From positions 434,001 to 498,000 of the forward strand of contig NC_009043.1 in assembly GCF_000209165.1 (NCBI RefSeq): DNA of 64,000 nt, in the 5' to 3' direction. Source of the stretch: Scheffersomyces stipitis CBS 6054 (taxonomy: Eukaryota > Ascomycota > Pichiomycetes > Serinales > Debaryomycetaceae). The notes beneath the pieces are model-generated. The model saw only the letters and a program-made list of their open reading frames with translations, did not search any database and was not told where the DNA came from. A program made the translations under genes and the position numbers. The stretch's first letter is position 1. Each line of letters opens with the position of its first letter. This document shows positions 28,585-38,900 of this stretch, one piece after another.

Positions 28585-31500
28585 ATGAGTAATCTACTAG
28601 ATACGGCGATAACCAATCCGACCTTAAAGGCATCGGAAGTGAATCATCGCAACAACTTAATAACGATTAGATCCAAGAACATTCAACGAAACCAGGATCC
28701 TGCGAAAATTCGAGAACTAGCACATAAATGCGACATTCTCCTCATCCAGGAAACTGTTTTCCACTCTCAAAACCTAAACTACAACAACCTGTTCCAGGAA
28801 ACCTCTTCTACTTCGCTGCCAAATTTGACACCGGAATGGATTCATGGGCTCCTGAATACATTGAAAGACTCCCAAAAGGAGTTAATCTACACCAACACTT
28901 CATCACGCACTGGGATAATCTTAAATCTCCAGTACTCCCACTTCCAGCAAATATCAAGTAACAACCTTGATCTAGACGCCGACCTTGCTCCCTATGCAAC
29001 TGACGCCATCATCAAACTAACGGAGAAAGAGGAATACATCCTCATAATATCCGTGTACGGCCCAAGCGGGAACTATCCGGCTCAGGCCAAGTTGTTTACC
29101 TCATTACACTCCCAAATTGACATCATCACCCAAAGCTTCAAACTAAACAACGCAGGAGCTACATTCCACGTCTGCCTAGGGGGCGATTTCAACATGGTCC
29201 TTGACCCTGAAATTGACTCCTTTCACGTCGGACAAAACACGGAAGTCGCATCACGCGATGCATTCAATGCTATCTTCCATGGCTTACAACTCCACGACAC
29301 TCTCAGAGGGCTCGATCCTCAAATCAAATTATTCACGAATGACAATTTCCGAAATTGTCGCCGCCTCGATCGTATCTATCTCCCCACGTCTCTTAAAGAC
29401 AGGGTTTGGCGATACCATCAACACAAAGAAGGCATAATCTCATCAACTCATATAACAGTTGAAATAGACCTTATTATCCTTCCAAAAGCGACCTTAAAAA
29501 TCAGAAAACCCCGCTTCATCGTAAAGGACCACTGGCTAGACAACACACATCTCTTCAGTATCTTACAACAAACAAGATTTTCCGACTACACTGCATTCAT
29601 AAAACGATTGCCTAGAATAATAGGCTATCTTAGAAATCAACAGTCGGTCACTTCCCAAATAGAAGAGAGGCAACCACCAAAGATCTTCAAGGATCTCAAC
29701 GACCGGTTCAAAGGGGCAACCCATGCAGCAACAATTGTGAGTACACTCACAACCGCAGATCGGGCTCGCACCGCCATCACAACCAAAGATATACTAGAGA
29801 TACAACGAGAACACCTTGCAGCGCTTTACCTGGATTCCCAGGCCCAAGAAGCCAAACTCTCCATTAGGAGGTATGTACAGCTGTTCCGTCGCAAAGTATC
29901 AGCCAGCGACAGTGTGGAGCTTGAAAAGCCAATCACATATGAAGAACTTACGTCCGGATTACAGCGGACTGCCAACAGCTCCACGCCAGGAGAAGATGGA
30001 GTGACCTATCTTTTCCTAAAGGCTATCTGGGACAAGGCAGGCCCACTATTAACAAAGGACGCGGAGAATATCATGCAAACGGGAATATTACCAGAGTCAA
30101 TGGCTCTAGTTCTCATCCGTTTGATACCCAAGAGAAAACGTAAGGACCTCACGGTCGATGATTTCCGTCCCATCTCCCTTATTAATACTTCTTTAAGGGT
30201 GATTTCGCAGGTCCTTAATATGCGCCTTCAAAAGGTGACCAAGGACCTCATCGGCTATGACCAATGCGGCTTTATGCCCGAACGCCAGATGGACTTTCAA
30301 ATCCAACGGTTCCGGGCCCTCATCGACAAAGTATCAAAAGACCCCGAGACTCTGAAAAGTGCAAATGTCATTATATTGGACTTGACTAAAGCATTTGATC
30401 GGATATCGCACGACTATTTGTCTGCAGTACTCGACCAACTTGGCTTTGGCCCCAGATTCAAGCGGATCTTGCTCCTGGTAACGACACAACAATTTGCAGC
30501 CATTTTTACCAACAACACAAAGTCAGAGACCTTTCCACTCAAACAGGGAACGAGACAAGGCAACCCAGTGCTGCCTATCCTTTTCAATCTCTGCTTGGAG
30601 CCTCTTTTACAACGATTACAGAGTCGGCTCGAGGGAATTCCGATTCAACTCGACCATCTACCACCGCTAACAGCGAAATATTCAGCCTTTGCAGATGATC
30701 TCACAGTTTTTGTGAAGGGAACCAGAGATCATGAAATTCTCAAAGAAGAACTTACTCTATTTGAACAAGCATCCAACTCGTTGGTCAGTATCGCCAAGTC
30801 CCGGACCTGCCACTGGGGCCAGTCACCTCCCGAAGATGTTACCAAGATCCTTGGCTTTGAAGTCCTTGACATTAGCACCACTGACTACAAATACCTCGGA
30901 GTTCCGCTTAACGGCTTCCGATGGGATTCGTATATCTCCTCTCTTTCCACACAGCTACATTTCCACACCATACAAGAATTGCCAATTCATCTCAGATGCA
31001 CGGGGTTCAATACTTACATCTTCTCGAAAATTTACTTCCGAGACCTACATGATCCCATGGCAAATGACAATATCAAGCACATCAAAAAGATGGTAAAGGG
31101 ACATCTCCCTCGCATTAGCGACAGAAACCTTAGTAGCTTGAAAAAGAAAGGGGGCTTCGGACTACTCAATGTCAAGCAACAGCTCTTAGGAAGACGGGCA
31201 AAAGTTATCTACGAAACGTTGACGAATCTGGTGGATTGGAATCTCATAGTTCTCCGTGACAAACTTCAATCCTTCATTGATACAATTTACCCTCCGACAC
31301 GCAATCAACTTGATCCCCTGAAATGGGACATCGTACCGTGGTACCTTTTCCTTGTGAACTACGCGGTCCAAAACAAAGATCATGCAATGTCAGCGTACAA
31401 GACCTACAATCAATTCACCAGAGCCGAAATAGCATGGCTCGAAGCATGGTTTACCATCATTAAGCCGAAAAACCGCTACCATATCCCGGATGAAAGGGGT

Positions 31501-32139
31501 AGGAGGTTTTGGATTAATTCATATTTTAAAAAGCCCTTCACGCTTAATGAGAAACAAGAGATGGTGCGTAACCCGCCACTTCAGCTGGATTGGGATAAAC
31601 ACATAACCAGCCGTGTTGATCGCATGACATTTACCCGTAGATCAGCAAAATATGAGCAACAAGCCCCGGTGTGTAGCTCCAGTACGCTACTTCAAAAGTT
31701 TCCCCTGCTACAGGACAATTACCCCAAGTTTTGGAAGGCTCTTTATAAAGTACAACTTCTTCATCCCAAAGGGACAGAGGAATTACACAGGGTCCACCTT
31801 GGTCACCGCGAACGCCACGGCAATCCGGAGGCTCTTGAAGATTGTGTAATGTGCCTCAACTCAATTGAAAGACGGAAATACTTTCACCATACCTACCAAG
31901 ACTGTGAGGCTAGCCGCACGTTTTGGAATTTGTTAGGGCCTGAAGGTATGAACCTAGATTTAAACAACATCATTGGTAAGTTTGAACTTCCCGTGGCTGC
32001 TTTCCTTTCTCTAAATCGATACTTCCTTACTGTCTACTTATTTCAAGTTCGACGGCGGAACAGTGAAGACAGGGAATCCTTCTCTCTGTCAACACTTTCT
32101 ACTTGGGTATCGATTTTGCAGTCTAGACGTCTTATTTAA
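28585..32139 (+). CDS. LINE ORF2 protein (APE endonuclease and reverse transcriptase)
   Basis: This 1184-residue enzyme would nick the target and prime reverse transcription there. The N-terminal APE-type endonuclease shows LLIQET (about 51-56), GGDFN (about 203-207) and RRLDRIYL (about 259-266); its last motif reads STH (287-289) rather than SDH. The reverse transcriptase spans about 470-770: LIPKRKRKDL, FRPISLINTSLR, ILDLTKAFDRI, RQGNPVLPILFNL (Leu663 is CTG, read as Ser) and the catalytic YSAFADDLTVF. A Cys/His cluster near 1090-1110 (EDCVMC...HHTYQDC) matches the C-terminal knuckle of L1-type elements. No frameshifts or stops are present. Confidence 0.92.
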   Translation: MSNLLDTAITNPTLKASEVNHRNNLITIRSKNIQRNQDPAKIRELAHKCDILLIQETVFHSQNLNYNNLFQETSSTSLPNLTPEWIHGLLNTLKDSQKELIYTNTSSRTGIILNLQYSHFQQISSNNLDLDADLAPYATDAIIKLTEKEEYILIISVYGPSGNYPAQAKLFTSLHSQIDIITQSFKLNNAGATFHVCLGGDFNMVLDPEIDSFHVGQNTEVASRDAFNAIFHGLQLHDTLRGLDPQIKLFTNDNFRNCRRLDRIYLPTSLKDRVWRYHQHKEGIISSTHITVEIDLIILPKATLKIRKPRFIVKDHWLDNTHLFSILQQTRFSDYTAFIKRLPRIIGYLRNQQSVTSQIEERQPPKIFKDLNDRFKGATHAATIVSTLTTADRARTAITTKDILEIQREHLAALYLDSQAQEAKLSIRRYVQLFRRKVSASDSVELEKPITYEELTSGLQRTANSSTPGEDGVTYLFLKAIWDKAGPLLTKDAENIMQTGILPESMALVLIRLIPKRKRKDLTVDDFRPISLINTSLRVISQVLNMRLQKVTKDLIGYDQCGFMPERQMDFQIQRFRALIDKVSKDPETLKSANVIILDLTKAFDRISHDYLSAVLDQLGFGPRFKRILLLVTTQQFAAIFTNNTKSETFPLKQGTRQGNPVLPILFNLCLEPLLQRLQSRLEGIPIQLDHLPPLTAKYSAFADDLTVFVKGTRDHEILKEELTLFEQASNSLVSIAKSRTCHWGQSPPEDVTKILGFEVLDISTTDYKYLGVPLNGFRWDSYISSLSTQLHFHTIQELPIHLRCTGFNTYIFSKIYFRDLHDPMANDNIKHIKKMVKGHLPRISDRNLSSLKKKGGFGLLNVKQQLLGRRAKVIYETLTNLVDWNLIVLRDKLQSFIDTIYPPTRNQLDPLKWDIVPWYLFLVNYAVQNKDHAMSAYKTYNQFTRAEIAWLEAWFTIIKPKNRYHIPDERGRRFWINSYFKKPFTLNEKQEMVRNPPLQLDWDKHITSRVDRMTFTRRSAKYEQQAPVCSSSTLLQKFPLLQDNYPKFWKALYKVQLLHPKGTEELHRVHLGHRERHGNPEALEDCVMCLNSIERRKYFHHTYQDCEASRTFWNLLGPEGMNLDLNNIIGKFELPVAAFLSLNRYFLTVYLFQVRRRNSEDRESFSLSTLSTWVSILQSRRLI

Positions 32140-32345
32140 ACATTTTACAAGTCCGGTAGCATATACCGTTGTCAAGTTTTCTACAGTTTTCTAAGGATAT
32201 CACCTAGTTTTTAGGTAATTTCACTCGGAGGTTTTTATCCTAGGATTTCCTCCACCATTCGGTATGGATTAGAGGATGATTTATATACTTTGTAGTAGAT
32301 AGGTTAGACTTTAGTCGTAATACATGCCATTTCGTCAAAAAAAAA
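32140..32345 (+). other. LINE 3' UTR and A-tail
   Basis: About 200 bases of AT-rich sequence run from the ORF2 stop to nine As at 32337-32345. A short direct similarity (TTTTCTA, TAGTTTTTAGG) is present, but no clear hairpin of the kind recognised by reverse transcriptases could be established by eye. Confidence 0.65.
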
Positions 32346-33096
32346 CAGTTAACAGCAAGTTGGTTTCATTTCACCTTTATTCTTTATAAGTGAAATTAAA
32401 ATACTCCAGATAGGCAAGCATCTATTCACTAAGTATTTCTATACATAGCTATGTAAGCTGAAGGATGTCTTTCTAGCAAAAAATGGAGCGAATGGGAAAG
32501 ATGAAAAACTCAGATCTCCGTCTTCATGCCTCCTCGTAATATTGCTTCAAATAAATTGACTCAAGAGGCAACCTTCAAGAAAGAACAGACCTGATATCGA
32601 CCATGTCCATTCAGAATCTCTGTGATCTCTTTCGACTTAAACATTTTCACTCATTGCACAAATAAACACATAAGAGAAATCTTCGACTCGATTTCGCGTG
32701 AATCTCTATCTTCTTCCATATCCCAGTAGCAAAGCAAAACTAAAACTTCCCACAACTAACAAGAGCTTTCAAAACATTGTGACAACTTAAACTTCCTAAT
32801 TATGCCAACCCAAGTCACCAAATTGCAACAGCCTCATTGTCCAAATTTGCAGCCGGTTGCAAGGCCAAAATGAATTCTCACTAAAAATGAGCCTGTCAAA
32901 AGAGCCCGAAAAAAAGTTGATAAAATGGTCAAATTATCATGCCCCACTTGAATCTATAACTAATTTCCATTCTTCTTCAGATACATCCATTTCTCTGCAC
33001 GAATTGTTTGCTCATCGCTATTATACATATCACATATAATACTTTGGCTCATTTTCAGCTTTTTGGCCATATAGCTCATCGATCTGCAACCTAACC
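32346..33096. other. Intergenic region between the LINE and TIM21
   Basis: This AT-rich region should contain the TIM21 promoter. A 60-codon frame at 32857-33039 looks spurious. I see nothing else. Confidence 0.5.
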
Positions 33097-33948
33097 ATGT
33101 ATTCCGTTCAAGCTGTAGGAATCAGATCTGTGGCCACGGCTTTGGGCAAGTCCCGAATCTCATTGAGTCCAGCTACATATTCATTAAAAATGTACTTCAA
33201 CAGTTCAGCCTCAGCGGCCAGTTCTTCCAACGTTTCTCCAGCTATCAATTTCGATAAGATTGTTCCATTCAATTATAAATTTTCACCAAGTTCATTTTCT
33301 TCAAATAGTAAAATTTCCAGATTGGATTCCAAAACTTTTAGATTCTATTCTACAAAGACTGCACCACCTCCTCCACCTCCTTCTCACGACAAAAATGAAA
33401 AGGGCAAGAGAATCCTCAACAAGGCTACCCGAGCCTTTACGTTCTCGTTATCTTCTGTCATTGTTCTTGCTGCTACTGGTGTAGCCGTCTTGGTGGTGTA
33501 CTTGATCTTGTCGGAGTTGTTTCTTCCTTCTGGTGACACCAGAACATTCAACAAAGCTGTCAAACTTGTAGAAAAGAGCGAAATTGCCCAAGAGTTGTTA
33601 GACTTCAAACCAGGTCACAGATTGAAAGCATATGGTGAAGTCCCTGGCGACAGATGGGTGCGGAATAGACCCGTTCAAAGTATCAGAACCAAGGGCCAAG
33701 ACGGTAAAGATCATCATGTGATGAAATTCCACGTAGAATCAGATGCTGGAAAGCATGCAACTGTCATTTTGGAACAAATAGATACTTCATTCTGGAGCTC
33801 GGAGTTTGCCTACATCGCCTTAGATAAGCCAGGATCCAAGAGAGTATACATTGTGGAGCCAAGATTCCAGCCTAAGAATTACGTACCTCATCTTAAGGAT
33901 AGTAACGGATTCTTGGGTTTAAAGTGGGGCCCTAAGAAAGATAATTAA
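33097..33948 (+). CDS. TIM21: TIM23 complex subunit Tim21
   Basis: This inner-membrane protein links the TIM23 translocase to the TOM complex and respiratory chain during sorting of presequence proteins. The first 90 residues are Ser/Arg-rich without many acids, fitting a presequence. A proline run (about 91-96) and a Lys-rich stretch precede a single membrane segment (about 118-141). The intermembrane-space domain follows, with the conserved KSEIAQELLDFKPGHRLKAYG and KHATVILEQ segments. The 283 residues compare with 239 in S. cerevisiae because of a longer leader. Convergent with the GAS-family gene. Confidence 0.92.
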   Translation: MYSVQAVGIRSVATALGKSRISLSPATYSLKMYFNSSASAASSSNVSPAINFDKIVPFNYKFSPSSFSSNSKISRLDSKTFRFYSTKTAPPPPPPSHDKNEKGKRILNKATRAFTFSLSSVIVLAATGVAVLVVYLILSELFLPSGDTRTFNKAVKLVEKSEIAQELLDFKPGHRLKAYGEVPGDRWVRNRPVQSIRTKGQDGKDHHVMKFHVESDAGKHATVILEQIDTSFWSSEFAYIALDKPGSKRVYIVEPRFQPKNYVPHLKDSNGFLGLKWGPKKDN

Positions 33949-34075
33949 ATCTGTAAATACTCTAACGTCTTACGATTAATAAAAGGATTTAATGATTGGC
34001 TGTTGATTCGTAGATACACTAAATCGATATGAAAAAACACTGTAAAAATACTATACCGATTAGCAGAGAATATCA

Positions 34076-35782
34076 TTAGAAGCACAAAAGAACACCAATT
34101 GCTATTCCAACCGGAACGAGACAACTGAGTGCCTTGGCAGTTTGAGTGTATCCACCATCGTTCTTTGCAATGGACCCATTGGTGCCGTTAGCTAAGGGAG
34201 CAAGAAGTTTGGGATTCAGAGGAGATTGCTGTACTTGACGATTTTCCAAATGGGGGTATTGAACTTGAGGATACGTATTTTTGAGGAGACTCCAGAAGTA
34301 GTTGTACTCTAGCCATTTCTTTTGTCCGTCTTCTGCCAACCTTGTGATATGGACTTTGCATGATTCTGTCAAGGTTTTGTTTGACTTTACAGAGTCATCG
34401 AGAAGTGCTTTTCCATCATAATCGCACAATTCTGTCTTGTTTCCTCCTTCAATGTATTGTTTGTTCAAAACATAGGAAAGTTTCTGTTGGAGCAGGCAAT
34501 CAGAATAAGGACCATAGACGCCTGTAGTTCCATTGGCACTAATTTCAGAGCAGTCAATATTGGAACATATCTCCTTCAACAAGTCGTTGTCAAGATTGGC
34601 AGGATTAGCGGTACACTTGAACAGTTCATAGATACAATCACACTTGCCACTACTGGGTATTAGAGGAAGACTGGTGTTTGCTTTCCAAATGTCATTTTGT
34701 CCCAGACAATTGAGTTTTGGAATTTCTCTTGCCGATTCTTCAGCAGCGGTTATGCCTTGAGGAATCACACTATTATATCTCTGCTTAAGAAACTCAAAGT
34801 CTTCCAATTTGGCAACTGAACCATCATCATTTTCCTTGACCACACCGTAGTTGTTAACTTCTTGAAAGTATTCATAAACAATTCCTCCAGACCATACCTT
34901 TGCCATTGTACTTCCGTAGAGAGCTTCAACTTCTGTAAAGGGACGCGGAGACACAGCATTACAGCCGAACTCACTAAAGAAAATTGGAACTGGAAACTTG
35001 GAATATTCAATGGTGAGATCACGATAGCCAGAAGTGGCGTAAGTGGAGTAGCCACACCATTCATAAGTGTTAAGCCCAAAAAAGTCAGCAGTGCTACATC
35101 TCGTAGCTGGGTCTTCACAGACAAAGTAATTGGAAAGCAGTTTTCTAATCTCGGGATCGTCGTTAGAAGCATAACCAAGAGGAATCTTTCTGTAGCCGCT
35201 GTTCTTAATGTACTTCCTGACATCCCTGATTGCAGCTCTCACAAAGGGAGAAGCATCGGTATTGTACTTTGTGTTGGTGACTTCGTTACCAGCAATCAAT
35301 CCCAACAAGTTGTTGTATTTGTGCAAAGCATCGACAACAGAAGTATAACGTGTATAGAGAGTAGTATCCCAATTTGGGTTGTTTCTGACAATAGACATTT
35401 CAGATTCTGCCATATCAGCCAAGACGTAGATTCCCTTACTTGCCAAAGCATTCATACAAATGTCGTGGTCAGCATTTGGATCAATCTGGTAAACTCTGAT
35501 AACGTTGACGCCAAGTTCAACTAAAAGAGGCAAATCCCTTAAACAAGTAGTAATATTGGCTAAAGAGTCAATGTAGGGAACTTCTTTACTTCTATCAAAG
35601 TCCTCCCCTTCTCTTCTGGATCTTTGATAGGCAATGCCCTTGAGGAAGAATTGTTCTCCTGTATCATTGTAGAAGAACTTGTTTCCCACAATATCTATAG
35701 TACTGATATCGGAATTGGTAACAGCAGCCAGAGAAAATGCTGTCAAGGCAACGAGAGTACTGATAGTAACAAAAAACTTCAT
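34076..35782 (-). CDS. GPI-anchored beta-1,3-glucanosyltransferase (GAS/PHR family, GH72+)
   Basis: This elongates and remodels cell-wall beta-1,3-glucan by cutting and rejoining chains. A signal peptide (1-19) is followed by the GH72 domain with the two catalytic glutamates in AGNEVTN (about 165) and FFSEFGC (about 271). A Cys-rich CBM43/X8 module (about 370-480) places it in the GH72+ subgroup with Gas1, Gas2, Phr1 and Phr2. The polar linker ends in a hydrophobic GPI-attachment tail (about 552-568). The length of 568 is family-typical. Which paralogue it is I cannot say from reading alone. Confidence 0.93.
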   Translation of the reverse strand: MKFFVTISTLVALTAFSLAAVTNSDISTIDIVGNKFFYNDTGEQFFLKGIAYQRSRREGEDFDRSKEVPYIDSLANITTCLRDLPLLVELGVNVIRVYQIDPNADHDICMNALASKGIYVLADMAESEMSIVRNNPNWDTTLYTRYTSVVDALHKYNNLLGLIAGNEVTNTKYNTDASPFVRAAIRDVRKYIKNSGYRKIPLGYASNDDPEIRKLLSNYFVCEDPATRCSTADFFGLNTYEWCGYSTYATSGYRDLTIEYSKFPVPIFFSEFGCNAVSPRPFTEVEALYGSTMAKVWSGGIVYEYFQEVNNYGVVKENDDGSVAKLEDFEFLKQRYNSVIPQGITAAEESAREIPKLNCLGQNDIWKANTSLPLIPSSGKCDCIYELFKCTANPANLDNDLLKEICSNIDCSEISANGTTGVYGPYSDCLLQQKLSYVLNKQYIEGGNKTELCDYDGKALLDDSVKSNKTLTESCKVHITRLAEDGQKKWLEYNYFWSLLKNTYPQVQYPHLENRQVQQSPLNPKLLAPLANGTNGSIAKNDGGYTQTAKALSCLVPVGIAIGVLLCF

Positions 35783-35959
35783 TTTCTGATATATTTGGAG
35801 AATCTTTTGTCAGTTAATAAAAAGGGAAAGTACACAAGCAACGATTGCAAAAACTAAAAACGGTTGCAAAATTAACTTTACCCGCTTGAGAATTGGTAGC
35901 GCACACATTTACAATCTATAATCGTACATTATCATAATTACTTTTTGTCAGTCTAAAAA

Positions 35960-38900
35960 CTAGAAGATGCCTATTAACTGGTGTAATTCCTTTCGGCCCT
36001 TGCATTCTATCATGAAAATATCATCGTTTGTGACTTTGACAAGTAAACCTGCTTTTCCAATTCGTTCGATACGTTTATACATCTCTGCATCACGAATCAA
36101 CCAGTTGAACTCTGTTTCAGCTTTGCTCTCTATATCAGTTTTTTTCAACACCAAGTTGAAATATGACTTGTTGGTGAAGGATTCGGTTATCAGATATACA
36201 GTTAAACTGTACATGGAAAGAATTTTCCATGAAGAAGGCGTGCTGATGCTGTTATAAGATTCTAGCTGCTTTTGCAACCTGACGGGCATCTGATTCAACA
36301 AGATCAACTTGGTGTTGTCAGGGTTAGTGAGGATGTTGAGATTGGCCGCCTCTTGGGAATTGATTGAATAATCTGAGCCACCTTTCTTCATTCTCGAAAT
36401 TGGTTTTGCCGATTTAGTGGTTGACCTTGATTCACTCGAACTGAAACTGCTATAAGTAGTGGATGCACTTGGTTGGCACTTTCCATCCATTATTGAAGAG
36501 GTTATTGTAAAAGAAGATGGTGCTAACTCCGAGTTTTGTAAGGATCCGTAATTATTATTCTTTGCATTTGCTGACAAAACCCCCATAACATTATTGACGT
36601 TGGTAAGAATGCTGTTTCCCAATGCCGAAGTCTTGCATCTGACCATAATTTGCATCTTTTCAGAAGTAACGGAATTAATGGAAGAGATTTGCAAGTCCAA
36701 AGCATTAAGCTTGACTGAAGTTTGCCCTCCAACGATGTCCAACAATAAGATTGGCTTATCAATTTCAGCATTGTTTGCATCAGTATCCTGTTTGAAGAAT
36801 ATTATCCAACTCTTGTTAAGATGATAGTTGGTAACAATTCTTGCAAACAAATTCTCGTTAACTGTGATCATTTCCCACTTACCATACTTAGGTTTCCATT
36901 TTGACACCTTCATCGCCTTGGGCGTGGCTTCTGTAATGAAAAATTCTATTGAGTGATCGTCGTTGATCATGGACTTGATTTCATCAGACACAAACAATTC
37001 TTCCTCTGTGCTTTCTAGAAGTTCCAAGTTAGTCTGCGAGTCGTTGTGTTGACCGAGGCTTGCACTTGAACCGTTCTTGTACTGTTTGAAGAAGTATGTT
37101 GAAGTTGAAGATGGCAATGCAAATGCAGTTGGAATTGCTGATCTACTGGATTCAGTAGAGGGAGTTGATTCTTCACTCTTATTTGTAGGGTTTCCAGCAT
37201 CAACCTGATCCACCTTACTATTCTTTGTTGAAGAATTAAGAGTTGCATCCGAGTCCTTCTTCATCAAGTCGTTAGTAGAAATACTCGAAGTAACCGAATC
37301 ATCAGAGTCTTTCTTGTTCAAAATGCTTGAGGAAAAGGAATTAAAAGATTGATCAGCTGCGTTGAAATGCTTTGAAGACGTGACCAACGATCTATTTGCT
37401 GTATTGAAAACACTCGAAGTTGAATCCATTGATTTGTTTGCCAAGTTGGTATTTGTAGAAACTGAATCTACGGACTTGTTAACCATTTGGAAACCAGCCA
37501 CATTATCGTTTAAGTTTGCTTTAGATCCCTTTTTGAAAAGGTTGAACAACGACTTTTTTCTTGTTGGCTTCTTCTGAGTTCCCGGGGTGCCAGACCCAAC
37601 AGAAGGAGAAGATCCCTTTTTAGAATTTATGGAGACTTCAGATTCAGCAAACGAAGGACGGTAGTCCTTGCCGAAATTAGAAATATCAATTTCAGAGCCA
37701 GTCGACAATTGATACAAATTTGAACTACGGCCAGTGGCAAGGTCGGGAACAGATGAAAATTTAGTTTGCTGTCCAGAATGGTGTTTGTCAGACAAAGATA
37801 ATCTACCAGTTTCTGTTACAATATTGGGCAATGTAGGAGCCTTAATCATTACTGGTGTGCCTTCTACATCTACGATTTCGCCCTGAGAAGAAATAGGACG
37901 TCCTCCCGCATCACAGTCCAAGGAAGATTCCATTGTTCTCTTGTTTATAACCTTGGTTGGGCATGTGTCTCCGTCAGCTTTTGTCGATACCAAACGAGCC
38001 AATGTAGTTGAAGAAACAGTTTTTTCTATGATGCTCAAACTGCGATCATATTGAGTCTTTGCTGAGTCGGAAGAGTCTTCAGATTGAATCGAAGTCGAAG
38101 ATGGTTTTCTCAACTGGAATGCTGGAGGTGGAGGAGGCAAGATTGGTATCTCATTAGTTCCATTCAGTTTCTGGATCGAGTTGCGGAAATGTTTTTCCAA
38201 TTGTGACAATGGTGAACTCGACTGCTCCGAAGTCTCTTGGATGTAGAGCTTGGGTTTCTGTGGAGTGTGGTATTTTTGCTGTTCTTCTCTGTCCTTAATG
38301 TCCTGTTTGTGTTCAGAGTCAGAAAGAACATTGATGCCTAATCCTGCCATCTTGGTGGGACTATTTACAGGAGTAATCAAGAAGGAGTCCTCCCCTACTG
38401 GCGAATGTTTTGCTTCCTCTGGGAAAATGGCTGTGAGCTTCTTGTGCCAGTCATACAAAAACTGGGAATCCAACCCAGTTATGGAGATAACTGAGTCTGT
38501 ATTCTCGGGATGAGAGAAATTGATAGCTTTCAAGAACAACGTATCCCTCTTGAAATCTACAGATACCTCGTTGACTCTAAAGGGAGGAAACATTAACGAT
38601 CTACTGAACTCCTTTGTTCCAGAATGGACCTGGAGAATAGCCAATGAGTTGTACTTCTTACCATGAGAACCTCTACTGCCACCAATATCCAATAAAACCA
38701 ACTCTATGGGCACTTCCTTGTGATCCTTGTCGTGAAGCAAAAGAGGCTCATCTTTTGTTCTTTCGACAATTTGTTCCAACTTGAAAATACCCGAGACTTT
38801 GGGAGGGCCTCTGGAAGGAGGCTTGTGGGTTACTGTAGGTGTTGTGGGTGTCACGAAGGCATTGATGTTGGCAAAACCGATATCATTCAAACGGCTCAGC

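Larger units (their letters stand above)
25526..32345 (+). mobile_element. Non-LTR retrotransposon (LINE, L1/Zorro-like), apparently full length
   Basis: The element carries ORF1 (nucleic-acid-binding, one zinc knuckle), ORF2 (endonuclease plus reverse transcriptase) and a 3' UTR of about 200 bases ending in nine As (32337-32345). No terminal repeats are present. The layout matches the L1-type LINEs of Candida relatives called Zorro, an assignment made from domain order, not sequence search. The 3' end is set by the A-tail. The 5' end is inferred, because ORF1 begins 13 bases after the tRNA gene and an in-frame stop precedes it. I could not find a convincing target-site duplication. Both ORFs are uninterrupted over about 6.6 kb, suggesting a recent or active copy. 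Confidence 0.85.

Noticed and set aside
32346..32380. Search for a LINE target-site duplication (AACAGCAAG versus CTAGCAAG near the tRNA)
   Set aside because: Only a 6-base match (AGCAAG), which is expected by chance; not called a TSD.
34862..35524. 220-codon plus-strand frame inside the GAS-family gene
   Set aside because: It is a shadow of a clearly conserved GH72 coding region.
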